Positions 26,872 through 37,500 of a DNA stretch of 64,000 nt are shown piece by piece. Under the pieces are notes generated by a model. That model did no database searches and had not been told where the DNA came from. It was given only the letters and a program-made list of their open reading frames with translations. The stretch covers positions 124,001-188,000 of the forward strand of contig JAYPQE010000002.1 of assembly GCA_038131795.1 (NCBI GenBank), in the 5' to 3' direction. Each line of letters begins with the position of its first letter. The first letter of the stretch is position 1. The position numbers were made by a program, and so were the translations under genes. The stretch is from Eutrophobius brisbanensis (GTDB lineage Bacteria; Pseudomonadota; Gammaproteobacteria; Eutrophobiales; Eutrophobiaceae).

Positions 26872-27249
26872 ATGAATTCGAATGTTGAATCAGTAAGTAC
26901 GAAGTTTGATATTGTAAAACTCGTTATCGCAATAGGCATAACTGTGGCCAGCGTGTTCGGGTTTTACTATTTCGTAGAGCAATCCATTCTAATCAGAACA
27001 GTCGGATTGCTTATATTTGTTGGCATAGCTGTTTTTATTGCATTACAAACAGAGAAAGGAAGAAATTTATATGATTTCTTCCAGGAAGCGCAGGTTGAAG
27101 TCAGGAAAGTTGTCTGGCCTACCAGGCAAGAGACTGTACAGACGACATTAATAGTAATTTTGGTCGTCATACTTGTGGCTATAGGTTTATGGTTGGTTGA
27201 TATGTTTCTTGGCTGGTCAGTAAGATCATTATTAGGACAAGGTGGATAG
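26872..27249 (+). CDS. secE: Preprotein translocase subunit SecE
   Basis: Small subunit of the SecYEG channel, 125 aa from ATG 26872, with three predicted membrane segments as in E. coli SecE. The conserved amphipathic stretch FFQEAQVEVRKVVWPTRQET precedes the last helix. A TTG at 26866 is an alternative start, and the AAGGAAAGG ribosome site is better spaced for it (8 bases against 14), so the start is uncertain by two codons. Followed at once by nusG. Confidence 0.95.
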   Translation: MNSNVESVSTKFDIVKLVIAIGITVASVFGFYYFVEQSILIRTVGLLIFVGIAVFIALQTEKGRNLYDFFQEAQVEVRKVVWPTRQETVQTTLIVILVVILVAIGLWLVDMFLGWSVRSLLGQGG

Positions 27250-27250
27250 C

Positions 27251-27784
27251 ATGGCGCTTAGTTGGTATGTGATTCATGCATATTCAGGTTTTGAATCCCA
27301 GGTTATGCGGACATTAAAAGAGCGCATCAAGATGCACGGGATGGAGGACAAGTTCGGAGAAATACTTGTCCCCACAGAAGAAGTGGTTGAAATGCGTGAT
27401 GGAAAAAAACGCAAGAGCGAAAGAAAGTTCTTTCCCGGGTATGTGCTGGTTCAGATGGAAATGAACGATGATACATGGCATCTGGTAAAAGAATCTCCGA
27501 AGGTCCTGGGTTTTATTGGAGGTACTTCGGACAAACCTGCACCTATCACAGATTCAGAGGCAAACACGATTTTACAACGGGTCGAAGAAGGTGTTGATAA
27601 ACCAAGGCCCAAGATTGTTTTTGAACCTGGCGAGGTAGTCAGGGTCAATGATGGACCGTTTACAGATTTTAATGGTGTAGTTGAAGAAGTTAATTATGAG
27701 AAAAGTCGTCTTCGAGTATCCGTACTGATATTTGGCCGATCTACTCCAGTTGAACTGGAATTTGGTCAGGTAGAAAAGGAATAA
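27251..27784 (+). CDS. nusG: Transcription termination/antitermination protein NusG
   Basis: Binds RNA polymerase, promotes processivity and links it to Rho or ribosomes; 177 aa. The NGN domain begins MALSWYVIHAYSGFE and contains ERKFFPGYVLVQM. The KOW domain sits at the C-terminus (FEPGEVVRVNDGPFTDFNGVVEEVN). ATG 27251 starts one base after the secE stop; a GTG at 27242 inside secE was rejected. Confidence 0.98.
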   Translation: MALSWYVIHAYSGFESQVMRTLKERIKMHGMEDKFGEILVPTEEVVEMRDGKKRKSERKFFPGYVLVQMEMNDDTWHLVKESPKVLGFIGGTSDKPAPITDSEANTILQRVEEGVDKPRPKIVFEPGEVVRVNDGPFTDFNGVVEEVNYEKSRLRVSVLIFGRSTPVELEFGQVEKE

Positions 27785-27791
27785 TCACAAC

Positions 27792-27871
27792 AAGCTACTA
27801 ACTACTGGCAATAATAGCCAATTAGAGAGTGGATATTGATAACGAGCTGCTGGTGGCTTTGCTAGTAGCTT
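27792..27871. repeat. Inverted repeat in the nusG-rplK spacer
   Basis: Perfect nine-base arms AAGCTACTA (27792-27800) and TAGTAGCTT (27863-27871), with further imperfect pairing inside. It lies in the 146-base leader of rplK-rplA, where an L1 autoregulatory site is expected. I cannot tell whether this is that site or another copy of the palindromes near tuf. Confidence 0.5.
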
Positions 27872-27930
27872 AAATAACAGGGGAGTTTAGGTAACCAGTC
27901 CTTAACGCTAATACCCAAAGGAGTAATAAA

Positions 27931-28362
27931 GTGGCAAAAAAGATTGATACATATGTGAAGTTGCAAGTCCCTGCCGGCCAGGCAAACCCAAGTCCACCCG
28001 TCGGTCCTGCATTAGGCCAACATGGATTAAACATTATGGAATTTTGTAAGGCGTTTAACGCCCAGACTCAGGGTGTGGAACCAGGTCTGCCAGTACCCGT
28101 TGTAATCACTGTTTTCTCAGATAAAAGTTTTACTTTTACCATGAAGACAACGCCAGCGGCGCACTTGATAAAAAAAGCCGCAGGTGTTCCTAAAGGTAGT
28201 GGTACTCCAAATACTAAAAAGGTTGGCAAACTAAACCGTAGCCAGTTAGAAGAAATTGCAAAAGCTAAAGAACCTGACCTCAGTGCGGCTGATCTTGACG
28301 CAGCTGTACGTACCATAGCCGGTACTGCAAGAAGTATGGGTATCGAGACGGAGGGGGTATAA
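27931..28362 (+). CDS. rplK: 50S ribosomal protein L11
   Basis: 143 aa with the proline-rich N-terminal motif PSPPVGPALGQHG and the C-terminal rRNA-binding domain (KKVGKLNRSQLEEIAK), forming the GTPase-associated centre with 23S rRNA. Start codon is GTG (27931) behind AAAGGAGT. The leader upstream is 146 bases long. Two bases separate it from rplA. Confidence 0.98.
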   Translation: MAKKIDTYVKLQVPAGQANPSPPVGPALGQHGLNIMEFCKAFNAQTQGVEPGLPVPVVITVFSDKSFTFTMKTTPAAHLIKKAAGVPKGSGTPNTKKVGKLNRSQLEEIAKAKEPDLSAADLDAAVRTIAGTARSMGIETEGV

Positions 28363-28364
28363 CC

Positions 28365-29060
28365 ATGGCAAAACTTACCAAAAGAATAAAATCCTTCCAG
28401 GATAAATTAGAGCCAGGAAAAATATATGATGTGAAGGAAGCACTTTCATTATTGAAAGACTGTGCAAAAACCAAGTTTGATGAATCAGTAGAAGTTGCTG
28501 TTAACCTGGGTATCGATGCAAAGAAATCAGATCAGGCAGTAAGGGGATCCACTGTACTTCCTAAGGGTACTGGAAAGTCCGTAAGAGTTGCCGTATTTGC
28601 TCAGGGCGATAATGCCAAAGATGCCGAAGCCAGTGGTGCCGAGCATGTAGGTATGGATGAACTTGCAGAGAAAATTCAGGGTGGATTTATGGATTTTGAT
28701 GTCGTCATTGCAACTCCAGATGCCATGCCCTTAATAGGAAGGCTGGGTAAGGTTTTAGGTCCACGAGGCCTTATGCCTAATCCCAAAACCGGGACAGTAA
28801 CCCAGGATATCAAGCAGGCAGTTGAAAATGCAAAGGCGGGTCAGGTCAGATATAAGACTGACAAAAATGGAATTATTCATTGTGCAATCGGTAAAGTCTC
28901 TTTTGACGAGGCTGCACTATTGGACAATCTAAATGCACTAATTAGCGACCTTAACAAGGCAAAGCCAAGTGCGGCAAAGGGTATTTATCTGAAGAAGATA
29001 AGCCTTTCCACAACAATGGGGCCTGGGTTAACGATCGATCAAGCAACTTTAAGTAACTAA
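28365..29060 (+). CDS. rplA: 50S ribosomal protein L1
   Basis: 231 aa, normal length. The L1-stalk protein and, in E. coli, a translational repressor of its own operon. Recognised by the conserved LGKVLGPRGLMPNPKTGTV stretch and the C-terminal KGIYLKKISLSTTMGPG. Start is ATG 28365 with overlapping GGAGGGGG upstream inside the rplK end. Confidence 0.98.
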   Translation: MAKLTKRIKSFQDKLEPGKIYDVKEALSLLKDCAKTKFDESVEVAVNLGIDAKKSDQAVRGSTVLPKGTGKSVRVAVFAQGDNAKDAEASGAEHVGMDELAEKIQGGFMDFDVVIATPDAMPLIGRLGKVLGPRGLMPNPKTGTVTQDIKQAVENAKAGQVRYKTDKNGIIHCAIGKVSFDEAALLDNLNALISDLNKAKPSAAKGIYLKKISLSTTMGPGLTIDQATLSN

Positions 29061-29112
29061 TTATTTTACGTTACATCTTTACCAATGGTTCAGATGTATA
29101 TATGGCTTTGGG

Positions 29113-29240
29113 TCGGTGAATGGATTATCACCGCTCGTCAAAGACCGCAGGTGCTGGCTTCAAGTCAGTTTAAGCATATTGAATATGGCCTGCGCAGACG
29201 GTGTGCCCACCAGGCTTAGTCCTGAATGGTCACCGTGATT
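29113..29240 (+). promoter_or_regulatory. Ribosomal protein L10 leader (mRNA autoregulatory element)
   Basis: The 272-base gap between rplA and rplJ holds the words typical of the L10 leader: CAAAGACCGCAGGTG, then CCTGCGCAGACGGTG, which can pair with each other, after a small GGTGA/TCACC hairpin. In E. coli the L10-L12 complex binds such a leader and represses rplJL translation. A further eight-base match (ACCGTGAT at 29232-29239, ATCACGGT at 29309-29316) could bring the leader next to the rplJ ribosome site. Boundaries are approximate. Confidence 0.75.
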
Positions 29241-29332
29241 ATTAACTTTGGTACAACGAATGGAACTGGAGATGAAACAAAGAATTTTATTGTTTTTTCA
29301 TTTGTACCATCACGGTAATGGAGGAACTCACT

Positions 29333-29860
29333 ATGAGTCTGACTCTTGAGCAAAAGAAGGCGATTGTAGAAGAAGTCGCTGAAATTGCTGCAAAGTCTCC
29401 ATCTGCAATTGCTGCAGAATATATCGGGTTGAATGTTGCCGAAATCTCTGAGTTGAGGAAAAACGCTCGGGAAGCCGGTGTCTACCTGAAAGTGGTCCGA
29501 AATACCCTTGCAAAACGGGCGCTGGAAAATACCAGTTTTGACTGTATGCGTGAGGGTTTGGTTGGGCCGTTATTGCTGGCGTTCTCTAATGATGAACCCG
29601 GCTCTGCAGCAAAAATCATTCGGGACTTTAGAAAGGAAAACGAAAAACTAGTTGTAAAGCTGATTGCCAGTGAAGGAAATTTGCTTGATGTTTCAGATCT
29701 TGAACGTCTGGCCAAATTACCATCACTTGATGAAGCGAGATCTATGTTCCTGGGTATGCTTAAAGCACCCATGGGCAAACTGGTACGTGTCCTTGCTGAA
29801 CCTGAAGCGAAATTTGCGAGACTATTGGCAGCAAAACGTGATCAGCAACAGGCAGCCTGA
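29333..29860 (+). CDS. rplJ: 50S ribosomal protein L10
   Basis: 175 aa; anchors L12 dimers on the ribosome. Starts MSLTLEQKKAIV at ATG 29333. An in-frame ATG at 29318 is part of the Shine-Dalgarno region (ATGGAGGAA) and is rejected. The middle carries KVVRNTLAKRALE, and the C-terminal helix that binds L12 is present (KLVRVLAEPEAKFARLLAA). Preceded by the L10-type leader. Confidence 0.98.
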   Translation: MSLTLEQKKAIVEEVAEIAAKSPSAIAAEYIGLNVAEISELRKNAREAGVYLKVVRNTLAKRALENTSFDCMREGLVGPLLLAFSNDEPGSAAKIIRDFRKENEKLVVKLIASEGNLLDVSDLERLAKLPSLDEARSMFLGMLKAPMGKLVRVLAEPEAKFARLLAAKRDQQQAA

Positions 29861-29904
29861 TTCAGGCACACTAATCAATTATTGAAGTTAAGAGGAATAA
29901 AAAA

Positions 29905-30288
29905 ATGGCACTTTCTAGAGAAGAAATTAAAGAAGCATTAAGTCAGTTACCGGTACTTGAACTGGTTGAGTTAATTAATGAGCTGGAAGAAGAATGGGGT
30001 GTATCAGCAGCAGCCCCTGTTGCAGCGGTAGCAGCCGCTGGAGCACCGGGTGATGCAGCCGGAGGTGGCGAAGAGAAAACAGAATTTGACGTCATTCTCT
30101 CTGCTTTTGGTGATAATAAAGTTGGAGTCATTAAGGTCGTCAGGACTGTTACTGGTATGGGCCTGAAAGAAGCCAAGGATCTGGTGGAAGGCGCACCTTC
30201 TCCCATTAAGGAAGGCGCATCAAAAGAAGAAGCAGATAGCATCAAGAAGGATCTTGAAGAAGCTGGGGCTTCTGTTGAAATTAAGTAA
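29905..30288 (+). CDS. rplL: 50S ribosomal protein L7/L12
   Basis: 127 aa stalk protein that recruits translation GTPases. N-terminal dimer domain (residues 1-33), an Ala/Gly-rich hinge (about 37-58) and the conserved C-terminal domain with KVGVIKVVRTVTGMGLKEAK and LVEGAP. Strong AGAGGAATAA precedes ATG 29905. Confidence 0.98.
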   Translation: MALSREEIKEALSQLPVLELVELINELEEEWGVSAAAPVAAVAAAGAPGDAAGGGEEKTEFDVILSAFGDNKVGVIKVVRTVTGMGLKEAKDLVEGAPSPIKEGASKEEADSIKKDLEEAGASVEIK

Positions 30289-30315
30289 TCTGACTGATTA
30301 TTTAAATAAAAATGT

Positions 30316-30346
30316 AAACCTGCTGGCACACTTTGCCAGCAGGTTT
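30316..30346 (+). promoter_or_regulatory. rplL-rpoB intergenic hairpin (attenuator or processing site)
   Basis: A perfect 13-base stem (AAACCTGCTGGCA / TGCCAGCAGGTTT) with a five-base loop, 27 bases after rplL and 45 before rpoB. There is no T-run beyond the three T of the arm, so read-through is expected. The position matches the partial terminator and RNase III site that lower rpoBC expression relative to rplL in E. coli. Confidence 0.8.
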
Positions 30347-30391
30347 GCGACCATACGATTGACATATTCAATAGTTCTGTGAGGTTCATGA

Positions 30392-33300
30392 ATGGCCTAT
30401 TCATATACTGAGAAAAAAAGAATCCGCAAGGATTTTGGTAAACGTGCCAGCGTACTGAATGTACCGTATTTACTGGCTACCCAAATTGATTCTTATAACA
30501 CGTTTCTTCAACCTGATGTTGAACCTGAGCAGAGGCGTAATTTAGGATTGAATGCGGCATTTGCATCTGTATTCCCAATTGAAAGTTATTCAGGTAATGC
30601 AGTACTGGAATATGTAAGTTATAACCTGGGTAAACCAGGTTTTGACGTAAAAGAATGTCAGCTTCGAGGGCTTACCTATGCAGCCTCATTAAGAGTCAAA
30701 GTCAGGCTGATAATTTATGATAAAGATGCTGGTTTAAGCAATAAAGTGGTCAAAGACATCAAGGAACAGGATGTCTACATGGGTGAGATGCCGTTAATGA
30801 CGAATAACGGTACCTTTGTAATTAATGGGACTGAACGTGTCATTGTTTCACAGCTACATCGATCGCCTGGTGTATTTTTTGAACATGATAAGGGAAAAAC
30901 TCACTCTTCGGGTAAATTGTTATATTCTGCTCGCGTCATCCCCTATCGTGGGTCATGGTTAGATTTCGAATTTGATCCAAAAGATATGGTGAATTGCCGT
31001 ATCGACCGCAGACGCAAAATTCCTGCGACTATATTACTCAGGGCATTAGGGTATTCTGCACAAGAAATTCTCGATATCTTTTTTGAAACCAATCAGTTTA
31101 CGATTTCAAAAAAAGGTGTGTTTCTGAAATTGATCCCGGAGCGTCTTAGAGGCGAAACAGTTGCATTTGATATAAATACCAAAAAGGGCGAATTAATTGT
31201 CGAAGCAGATCGTAGGATCACTGCCAGGCACGTTCGACAAATGGAGTCAGCGAAATTAAAGCAACTGGAAGTACCAGTTGATTATTTAATCGGTAAAGTT
31301 TTGGCCAGAGATGTCATTAATAAAGAAACGGGTGAAATTATTGTCGAGGCCAATACAGAAATAGATGAAGATATGCTGGAAGTATTGGCAGAGCATGCCG
31401 ATATTGAGATTGAAACGCTGTTTACCAATGATCTGGACAGGGGCCCTTATATATCAGATACCTTGAAGGTTGATACTACGACAAATCAGCTTGAGGCACA
31501 GATTGAAATTTACAGAATGATGCGCCCAGGCGAGCCTCCGACAAAAGAAGCAGCTGAAAATCTCTTCAAGAATCTTTTCTTTAGTTCAGATAGATATGAT
31601 CTGTCTGCCGTTGGCAGAATGAAATTTAACCGTCGAGTTGGAAGGCAGGAAGAAACCGGTGTGGGTGTGCTGTACGACGGAAAATTTTTCAGTGAAAGAA
31701 CTGATGATGTATCGAAAGAAATGTGGAAAGAGCTGGGTGACAGTTCTGATGTGATCGATGTCATGAGAACCCTGGTGGATATCAGAAACGGTAAGGGGAC
31801 GGTTGATGATATTGACCACCTTGGTAACCGACGAGTCAGAAGTGTTGGTGAAATGGCAGAGAACCAGTTCAGAGTTGGCCTGGTCAGGGTAGAACGTGCG
31901 GTGAAAGAACGTTTAGGTCTGGCAGAGTCAGAAGGTCTGATGCCACAGGAAATTATAAATGCAAAACCTGTCTCAGCTGTGATCAGGGAATTTTTTGGTT
32001 CCAGCCAGTTGTCGCAATTCATGGATCAGAATAATCCGTTATCAGAGGTGACACACAAACGCAGGATTTCTGCACTTGGTCCAGGTGGTCTTACCAGAGA
32101 GCGAGCAGGATTTGAGGTTCGTGATGTACATCCCACTCATTATGGTCGTGTGTGTCCTATTGAGACGCCCGAAGGTCCAAATATTGGCCTGATTAATTCC
32201 CTGGCAGTTTATGCACGGACCAATGAATACGGTTTTCTGGAAACGCCATATCGTAAAGTTGTTAATGGCAAGGTAACTGAACAGATTGATTACCTGTCTG
32301 CAATCGAAGAAGGCGGGTTTATGATTGCCCAGGCAAACTCGACTCTCAATGAGAAGGGTGAATTGGTGGACGAGCTGATTTCATCACGATTTCAGAATGA
32401 ATTTACCATGTCGACGCCTGAAAGGATTGATTATATGGACGTCTCTCCAAGACAGATTGTATCAGTTGCGGCTTCACTGATTCCATTTCTGGAGCATGAC
32501 GATGCCAACCGGGCATTAATGGGATCGAACATGCAGCGTCAGGCAGTTCCAGTGTTACAGGCAGAGAAGCCTGTTGTAGGTACCGGTATTGAAAGGACGG
32601 TAGCTATTGATTCCGGTGTAACAGTTATCGCTGATCGAGGCGGGGTGGTTGATTCCGTAGACGCAGGCAGAATTGTCATAAGGGTGAATGATAATGAGGT
32701 TGCTGCCGGCGATGCTGGTGTCGATATTTATAACCTTACCAAGTATACGCGCTCCAATCAGAATACCTGTATCAATCAGAAACCTCTGGTTAGAACTGGT
32801 GACACCGTATCCAAAGGAGATGTTCTTGCAGATGGTCCATCAACTGACTTGGGCGAGCTCGCCCTTGGGCAGAATCTGATGGTGGCATTTATGCCATGGA
32901 ATGGATATAACTTCGAAGATTCAATCTTAATCTCAGAACGCCTGGTTCAGGAAGACCGGTTTACGTCGATACATATAGAAGAGCTTACCTGTGTTGCCCG
33001 TGATACCAAGCTTGGCCCCGAAGAAATTTCTGCAGATATCCCGAATGTCAGTGAAAATGCGCTGAATAAGCTGGATGAGTCAGGTGTGGTTTATATTGGT
33101 GCTGAAGTTAATCCTGGCGATATCCTGGTGGGTAAGGTAACGCCAAAGGGTGAAACTCAGTTAACTCCTGAAGAGAAATTACTCAGGGCAATATTCGGTG
33201 AAAAGGCATCCGATGTAAAAGACACTTCACTTCGTGTTCCTTCAGGTATGAATGGAACAGTAATTGATGTACAGGTCTTCATTCGTGATGGCGTTGAAAA

Positions 33301-34537
33301 AGATGCCAGGGCACTGGAGATTGAGGAAGCCGAATTAAACCAGGTCAGGAAAGACCTTAATGACCAGCTTAGAATTATGGAGGATGGCGTCTTTCAGCGT
33401 ATGGAAAAATACCTGATAGGTAAAATAGCCAATAGCGGACCAGGAGATCTGGAAAAAGGCAGTAAGGTGACAAAACAGTATCTTGCAGATATTCCAAGGG
33501 AAAAATGGTTTGATATTAGCCTGCATAATGAAGAAGCAAATCAGGTACTTGAACGTACCTCATCACAGTTACAAAAGCTTAAACAAGATTTTGATGAGAG
33601 GTTTGAAGAAAAACGTACCAAGCTGACTTCCGGTGATGACCTTGCACCAGGCGTATTAAAGATGGTCAAGGTATATCTGGCTGTTAAACGTCGCATTCAG
33701 CCGGGTGATAAGATTGCAGGTCGTCATGGAAATAAAGGCGTCATTTCAACGATTGTACCGGTAGAAGACATGCCGCATCAGGAAGACGGTACCCCCGTGG
33801 ACGTGGTCCTCAGTCCCCTGGGTGTGCCTTCCCGTATGAACGTAGGTCAGGTCCTTGAAACCCATCTGGGTTGGGCCGCCAAAGGTCTTGGACAGAAAAT
33901 TGGCAAGATGCTTGCTGCACAGGCGGCGATAGTGGATATCCGTAAATTCCTGGATGAAATATACAATAAAAGCGGTAAACAGGAAGATATCGACTCACTG
34001 TCTGACAACGAAGTATTGGAGCTTGCCAGAAACCTTACCAGGGGTGTGCCAATGGCAACCCCGGTATTTGACGGTGCCAGTGAAGAAGAGATTAAACGCA
34101 TGTTGGAACTTGCGGATCTCCCGCGCAGTGGTCAGACCAAACTGATTGATGGACGAACTGGCGATGCCTTTGACAGGGAAATCACCATTGGTTACATGTA
34201 CATGCTGAAGTTGAACCATCTGATTGATGACAAGATGCATGCCAGATCTACCGGACCTTATAGTTTGGTGACTCAGCAGCCATTGGGAGGTAAAGCCCAG
34301 TTTGGTGGTCAACGATTTGGTGAGATGGAAGTTTGGGCACTGGAAGCATATGGTGCAGCATATACACTTCAGGAAATGCTTACGGTCAAATCAGATGACG
34401 TTAACGGCAGGACCAAGATGTATAAAAATATAGTTGATGGTAACCATCATATGGAAGCCGGAATGCCTGAGTCATTTAATGTGCTACTTAAGGAAATCAG
34501 GTCCCTGTGTATCGACATTGAGTTGGAACAGGACTAA
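30392..34537 (+). CDS. rpoB: DNA-directed RNA polymerase subunit beta
   Basis: 1381 aa, slightly longer than E. coli RpoB (1342). The rifampicin pocket (about residues 535-570: SQLSQFMDQNNPLSE, THKRRISALGPGGL) is of the sensitive type by inspection. Also seen: GRVCPIETPEGPNIGL, the FMPWNGYNFEDSI block, GRHGNKGVIS and the C-terminal clamp segment QPLGGKAQFGGQRFGEMEVWALEAYGA. 39 bases separate it from rpoC. Confidence 0.99.
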   Translation: MAYSYTEKKRIRKDFGKRASVLNVPYLLATQIDSYNTFLQPDVEPEQRRNLGLNAAFASVFPIESYSGNAVLEYVSYNLGKPGFDVKECQLRGLTYAASLRVKVRLIIYDKDAGLSNKVVKDIKEQDVYMGEMPLMTNNGTFVINGTERVIVSQLHRSPGVFFEHDKGKTHSSGKLLYSARVIPYRGSWLDFEFDPKDMVNCRIDRRRKIPATILLRALGYSAQEILDIFFETNQFTISKKGVFLKLIPERLRGETVAFDINTKKGELIVEADRRITARHVRQMESAKLKQLEVPVDYLIGKVLARDVINKETGEIIVEANTEIDEDMLEVLAEHADIEIETLFTNDLDRGPYISDTLKVDTTTNQLEAQIEIYRMMRPGEPPTKEAAENLFKNLFFSSDRYDLSAVGRMKFNRRVGRQEETGVGVLYDGKFFSERTDDVSKEMWKELGDSSDVIDVMRTLVDIRNGKGTVDDIDHLGNRRVRSVGEMAENQFRVGLVRVERAVKERLGLAESEGLMPQEIINAKPVSAVIREFFGSSQLSQFMDQNNPLSEVTHKRRISALGPGGLTRERAGFEVRDVHPTHYGRVCPIETPEGPNIGLINSLAVYARTNEYGFLETPYRKVVNGKVTEQIDYLSAIEEGGFMIAQANSTLNEKGELVDELISSRFQNEFTMSTPERIDYMDVSPRQIVSVAASLIPFLEHDDANRALMGSNMQRQAVPVLQAEKPVVGTGIERTVAIDSGVTVIADRGGVVDSVDAGRIVIRVNDNEVAAGDAGVDIYNLTKYTRSNQNTCINQKPLVRTGDTVSKGDVLADGPSTDLGELALGQNLMVAFMPWNGYNFEDSILISERLVQEDRFTSIHIEELTCVARDTKLGPEEISADIPNVSENALNKLDESGVVYIGAEVNPGDILVGKVTPKGETQLTPEEKLLRAIFGEKASDVKDTSLRVPSGMNGTVIDVQVFIRDGVEKDARALEIEEAELNQVRKDLNDQLRIMEDGVFQRMEKYLIGKIANSGPGDLEKGSKVTKQYLADIPREKWFDISLHNEEANQVLERTSSQLQKLKQDFDERFEEKRTKLTSGDDLAPGVLKMVKVYLAVKRRIQPGDKIAGRHGNKGVISTIVPVEDMPHQEDGTPVDVVLSPLGVPSRMNVGQVLETHLGWAAKGLGQKIGKMLAAQAAIVDIRKFLDEIYNKSGKQEDIDSLSDNEVLELARNLTRGVPMATPVFDGASEEEIKRMLELADLPRSGQTKLIDGRTGDAFDREITIGYMYMLKLNHLIDDKMHARSTGPYSLVTQQPLGGKAQFGGQRFGEMEVWALEAYGAAYTLQEMLTVKSDDVNGRTKMYKNIVDGNHHMEAGMPESFNVLLKEIRSLCIDIELEQD

Positions 34538-34576
34538 ATCGTATTTAACTAAATCCCTACGTGGAGGCGGAGAACT

Positions 34577-37500
34577 TTGAAAGACTTATTAAAGCTTCTT
34601 AAGCAACAAGGTCAAACGGAAGAATTTGACAATATAGCCATTGGCTTGGCATCACCGGAGAAGATCCGTTCCTGGTCATATGGTGAAGTCAAAAAACCTG
34701 AGACAATCAACTACCGAACATTCAAGCCGGAAAGAGACGGTTTATTTTGTGCGAAGATCTTCGGTCCGGTTAAGGATTATGAATGTCTTTGTGGTAAATA
34801 TAAAAGGTTAAAACATCGGGGTGTGGTTTGTGAAAAGTGCGGTGTAGAAGTCACTCTATCAAAGGTTAGGCGTGACAGGATGGGGCACATCGAGCTTGCC
34901 AGTCCCGTTGCACATATCTGGTATCTAAAATCTCTGCCATCCAGAATGGGATTGTTACTGGACATGACATTGCGGCAAATTGAACGGGTACTTTATTTTG
35001 AAGCTTACGTAGTTATTGAGCCCGGCATGACCCAACTGGAGAGAGGCCAGCTACTGACAGAGGAAAGTTACCTGGAAGCAATTGAGCAATATGGTGATGA
35101 ATTTGATGCCAAAATGGGTGCTGAAGCTGTTCATGAATTACTAAAGTCCATTGAGATTAATAATGAGATAGCAAATCTGCGAGGTGAAATCCCGGAAACA
35201 AAGTCAGAAACCAAGTTAAGAAAGATTTCCAAGCGTCTTAAGTTACTTGAAGCCTTTGATAAGTCGGGAAATAAACCTGAATGGATGGTGCTTGAGGTTT
35301 TACCTGTCTTGCCGCCTGAATTACGCCCTCTGGTACCATTAGATGGTGGTCGATTTGCGACTTCAGATCTGAATGATCTATATCGTCGAGTGATCAACCG
35401 AAACAATCGGTTAAAACGGCTGCTTGATCTGAATGCGCCAGATATCATTGTAAGAAATGAAAAACGAATGTTGCAGGAGTCTGTAGACGCGTTATTGGAC
35501 AATGGTCGAAGAGGTAGGGCCATCACAGGAACGAATAAGCTTCCGCTCAAGTCGCTTGCTGACATGATTAAGGGCAAGCAGGGACGTTTTCGTCAGAACC
35601 TTCTCGGTAAACGTGTGGATTATTCAGGCCGTTCAGTGATTGTGGTAGGGCCAACACTGAAACTTCATCAATGTGGACTACCCAAGAAAATGGCTTTGGA
35701 ATTATTCAAACCATTTATCTTCAGCAAATTGGAACGCCGAGGCTTGGCCACAACTATCAAAGCAGCAAAAAAACTTGTAGAAAGAGAAGGCCCAGAGGTA
35801 TGGGACGTACTGGATGAGGTCATCCGGGAGCATCCGGTAATGTTGAACAGAGCGCCGACCCTACATAGGTTGGGTATCCAGGCTTTTGAACCTATATTGA
35901 TTGAGGGTAAAGCAATCCAACTCCACCCTCTCGTATGTACTGCATTTAATGCTGACTTTGATGGTGACCAAATGGCAGTGCATGTGCCCCTGTCAATAGA
36001 GGCTCAGCTAGAGGCCAGGACATTGATGATGTCTACCAACAATGTCCTGTCGCCAGCAAACGGGGAGCCAATTATTGTACCCACCCAGGACGTGGTATTG
36101 GGTATTTACTATATGACCAGGGAATCTGCCTCAGCAAAGGGTACGGGTATGAATTTTGCTGATATAGATGAGGCACACCGCGCTTATGAAAATGGCTGTG
36201 TTGATCTGCATGCCAAGGTAACTGTGCGTATCAATATCACTGAAACTGATGAAGAAGGTGTGGAGAAGGTTGTCCTCAAGCGTATGGATACGACAGTCGG
36301 ACGGGCCTTGCTATCTCGAATCTTACCCAAGGGAATAGGGTTTGAGAGTATCAATCAAACGATGACCAAAAAGGCAATCTCCAAACTGATAAACGTTTGT
36401 TACCGGACGCAGGGCTTGAAGACCACAGTTATTTTCTGTGACAAGCTTATGTACACTGGGTTTTATTATTCCAGCAGGGCAGGTGTTTCCTTCGGTATTA
36501 ATGATATGGAAATCCCCGAAGAGAAAAGTGACATCATCTCTAAAGCTGAAGAAGAAGTTAAACAGTTTGAATCACAATACACCTCAGGTCTGATAACTGA
36601 CGGGGAACGATACAATAAAGTTGTCGATATCTGGTCACATACCAATGATCAGGTAGCCAAGGCCATGATGGACAGACTGGGCACGGATGAGGTTGTAGAC
36701 AGTAAAGGTAATACTGTAAAGCAGGCATCTTCGAATTCAATTTTCATGATGGCCGATTCAGGTGCAAGGGGGTCAGCCGCACAGATCAGGCAGTTGGCAG
36801 GAATGCGTGGATTAATGGCAAAGCCTGATGGTTCTATTATTGAGACGCCAATTACTGCTAATTTCAGAGAGGGCCTGGACGTTCTTCAGTACTTCATTTC
36901 CACTCATGGTGCACGTAAAGGTCTTGCAGATACCGCATTGAAAACAGCAAACTCAGGTTATCTAACCAGACGGTTGGTGGATGTTGCTCAGGATCTGGTG
37001 GTGACTGAGGTAGATTGTGGAACGACTTCAGGAATGACCGTTTCATCTATTATTGAAGGTGGAGACGTTGTAGAGCCACTCACAGAGCGGGTACTGGGTA
37101 GAGTCAGCGCAGTAGATATTGTTAAACCAGGTACCGAAGAAGTGATTGTTCCAGCTAACACCCTGCTTGATGAAACATTAGTGCAAACTATAGATGCTGC
37201 AGGTATTGATACTATAGAAGTTCGCTCAGCAATTACCTGTGATACCCGGTATGGGGTTTGTTCACGATGTTATGGTAGAGATCTTGGCAGAGGCCATATC
37301 GCCAATATTGGTGAATCCGTTGGTGTTGTGGCCGCCCAATCAATTGGTGAGCCGGGGACCCAGCTAACCATGCGTACCTTCCATATTGGTGGAGCGGCAT
37401 CGCGGTCTGTGGCAGTCAGTAGTATTGAAGTAAAATATGGTGGCACCATTAAGCTTCACAACGTCAAATTGCTCAAACAGGAGTCTGGCAATCAGGTCGT

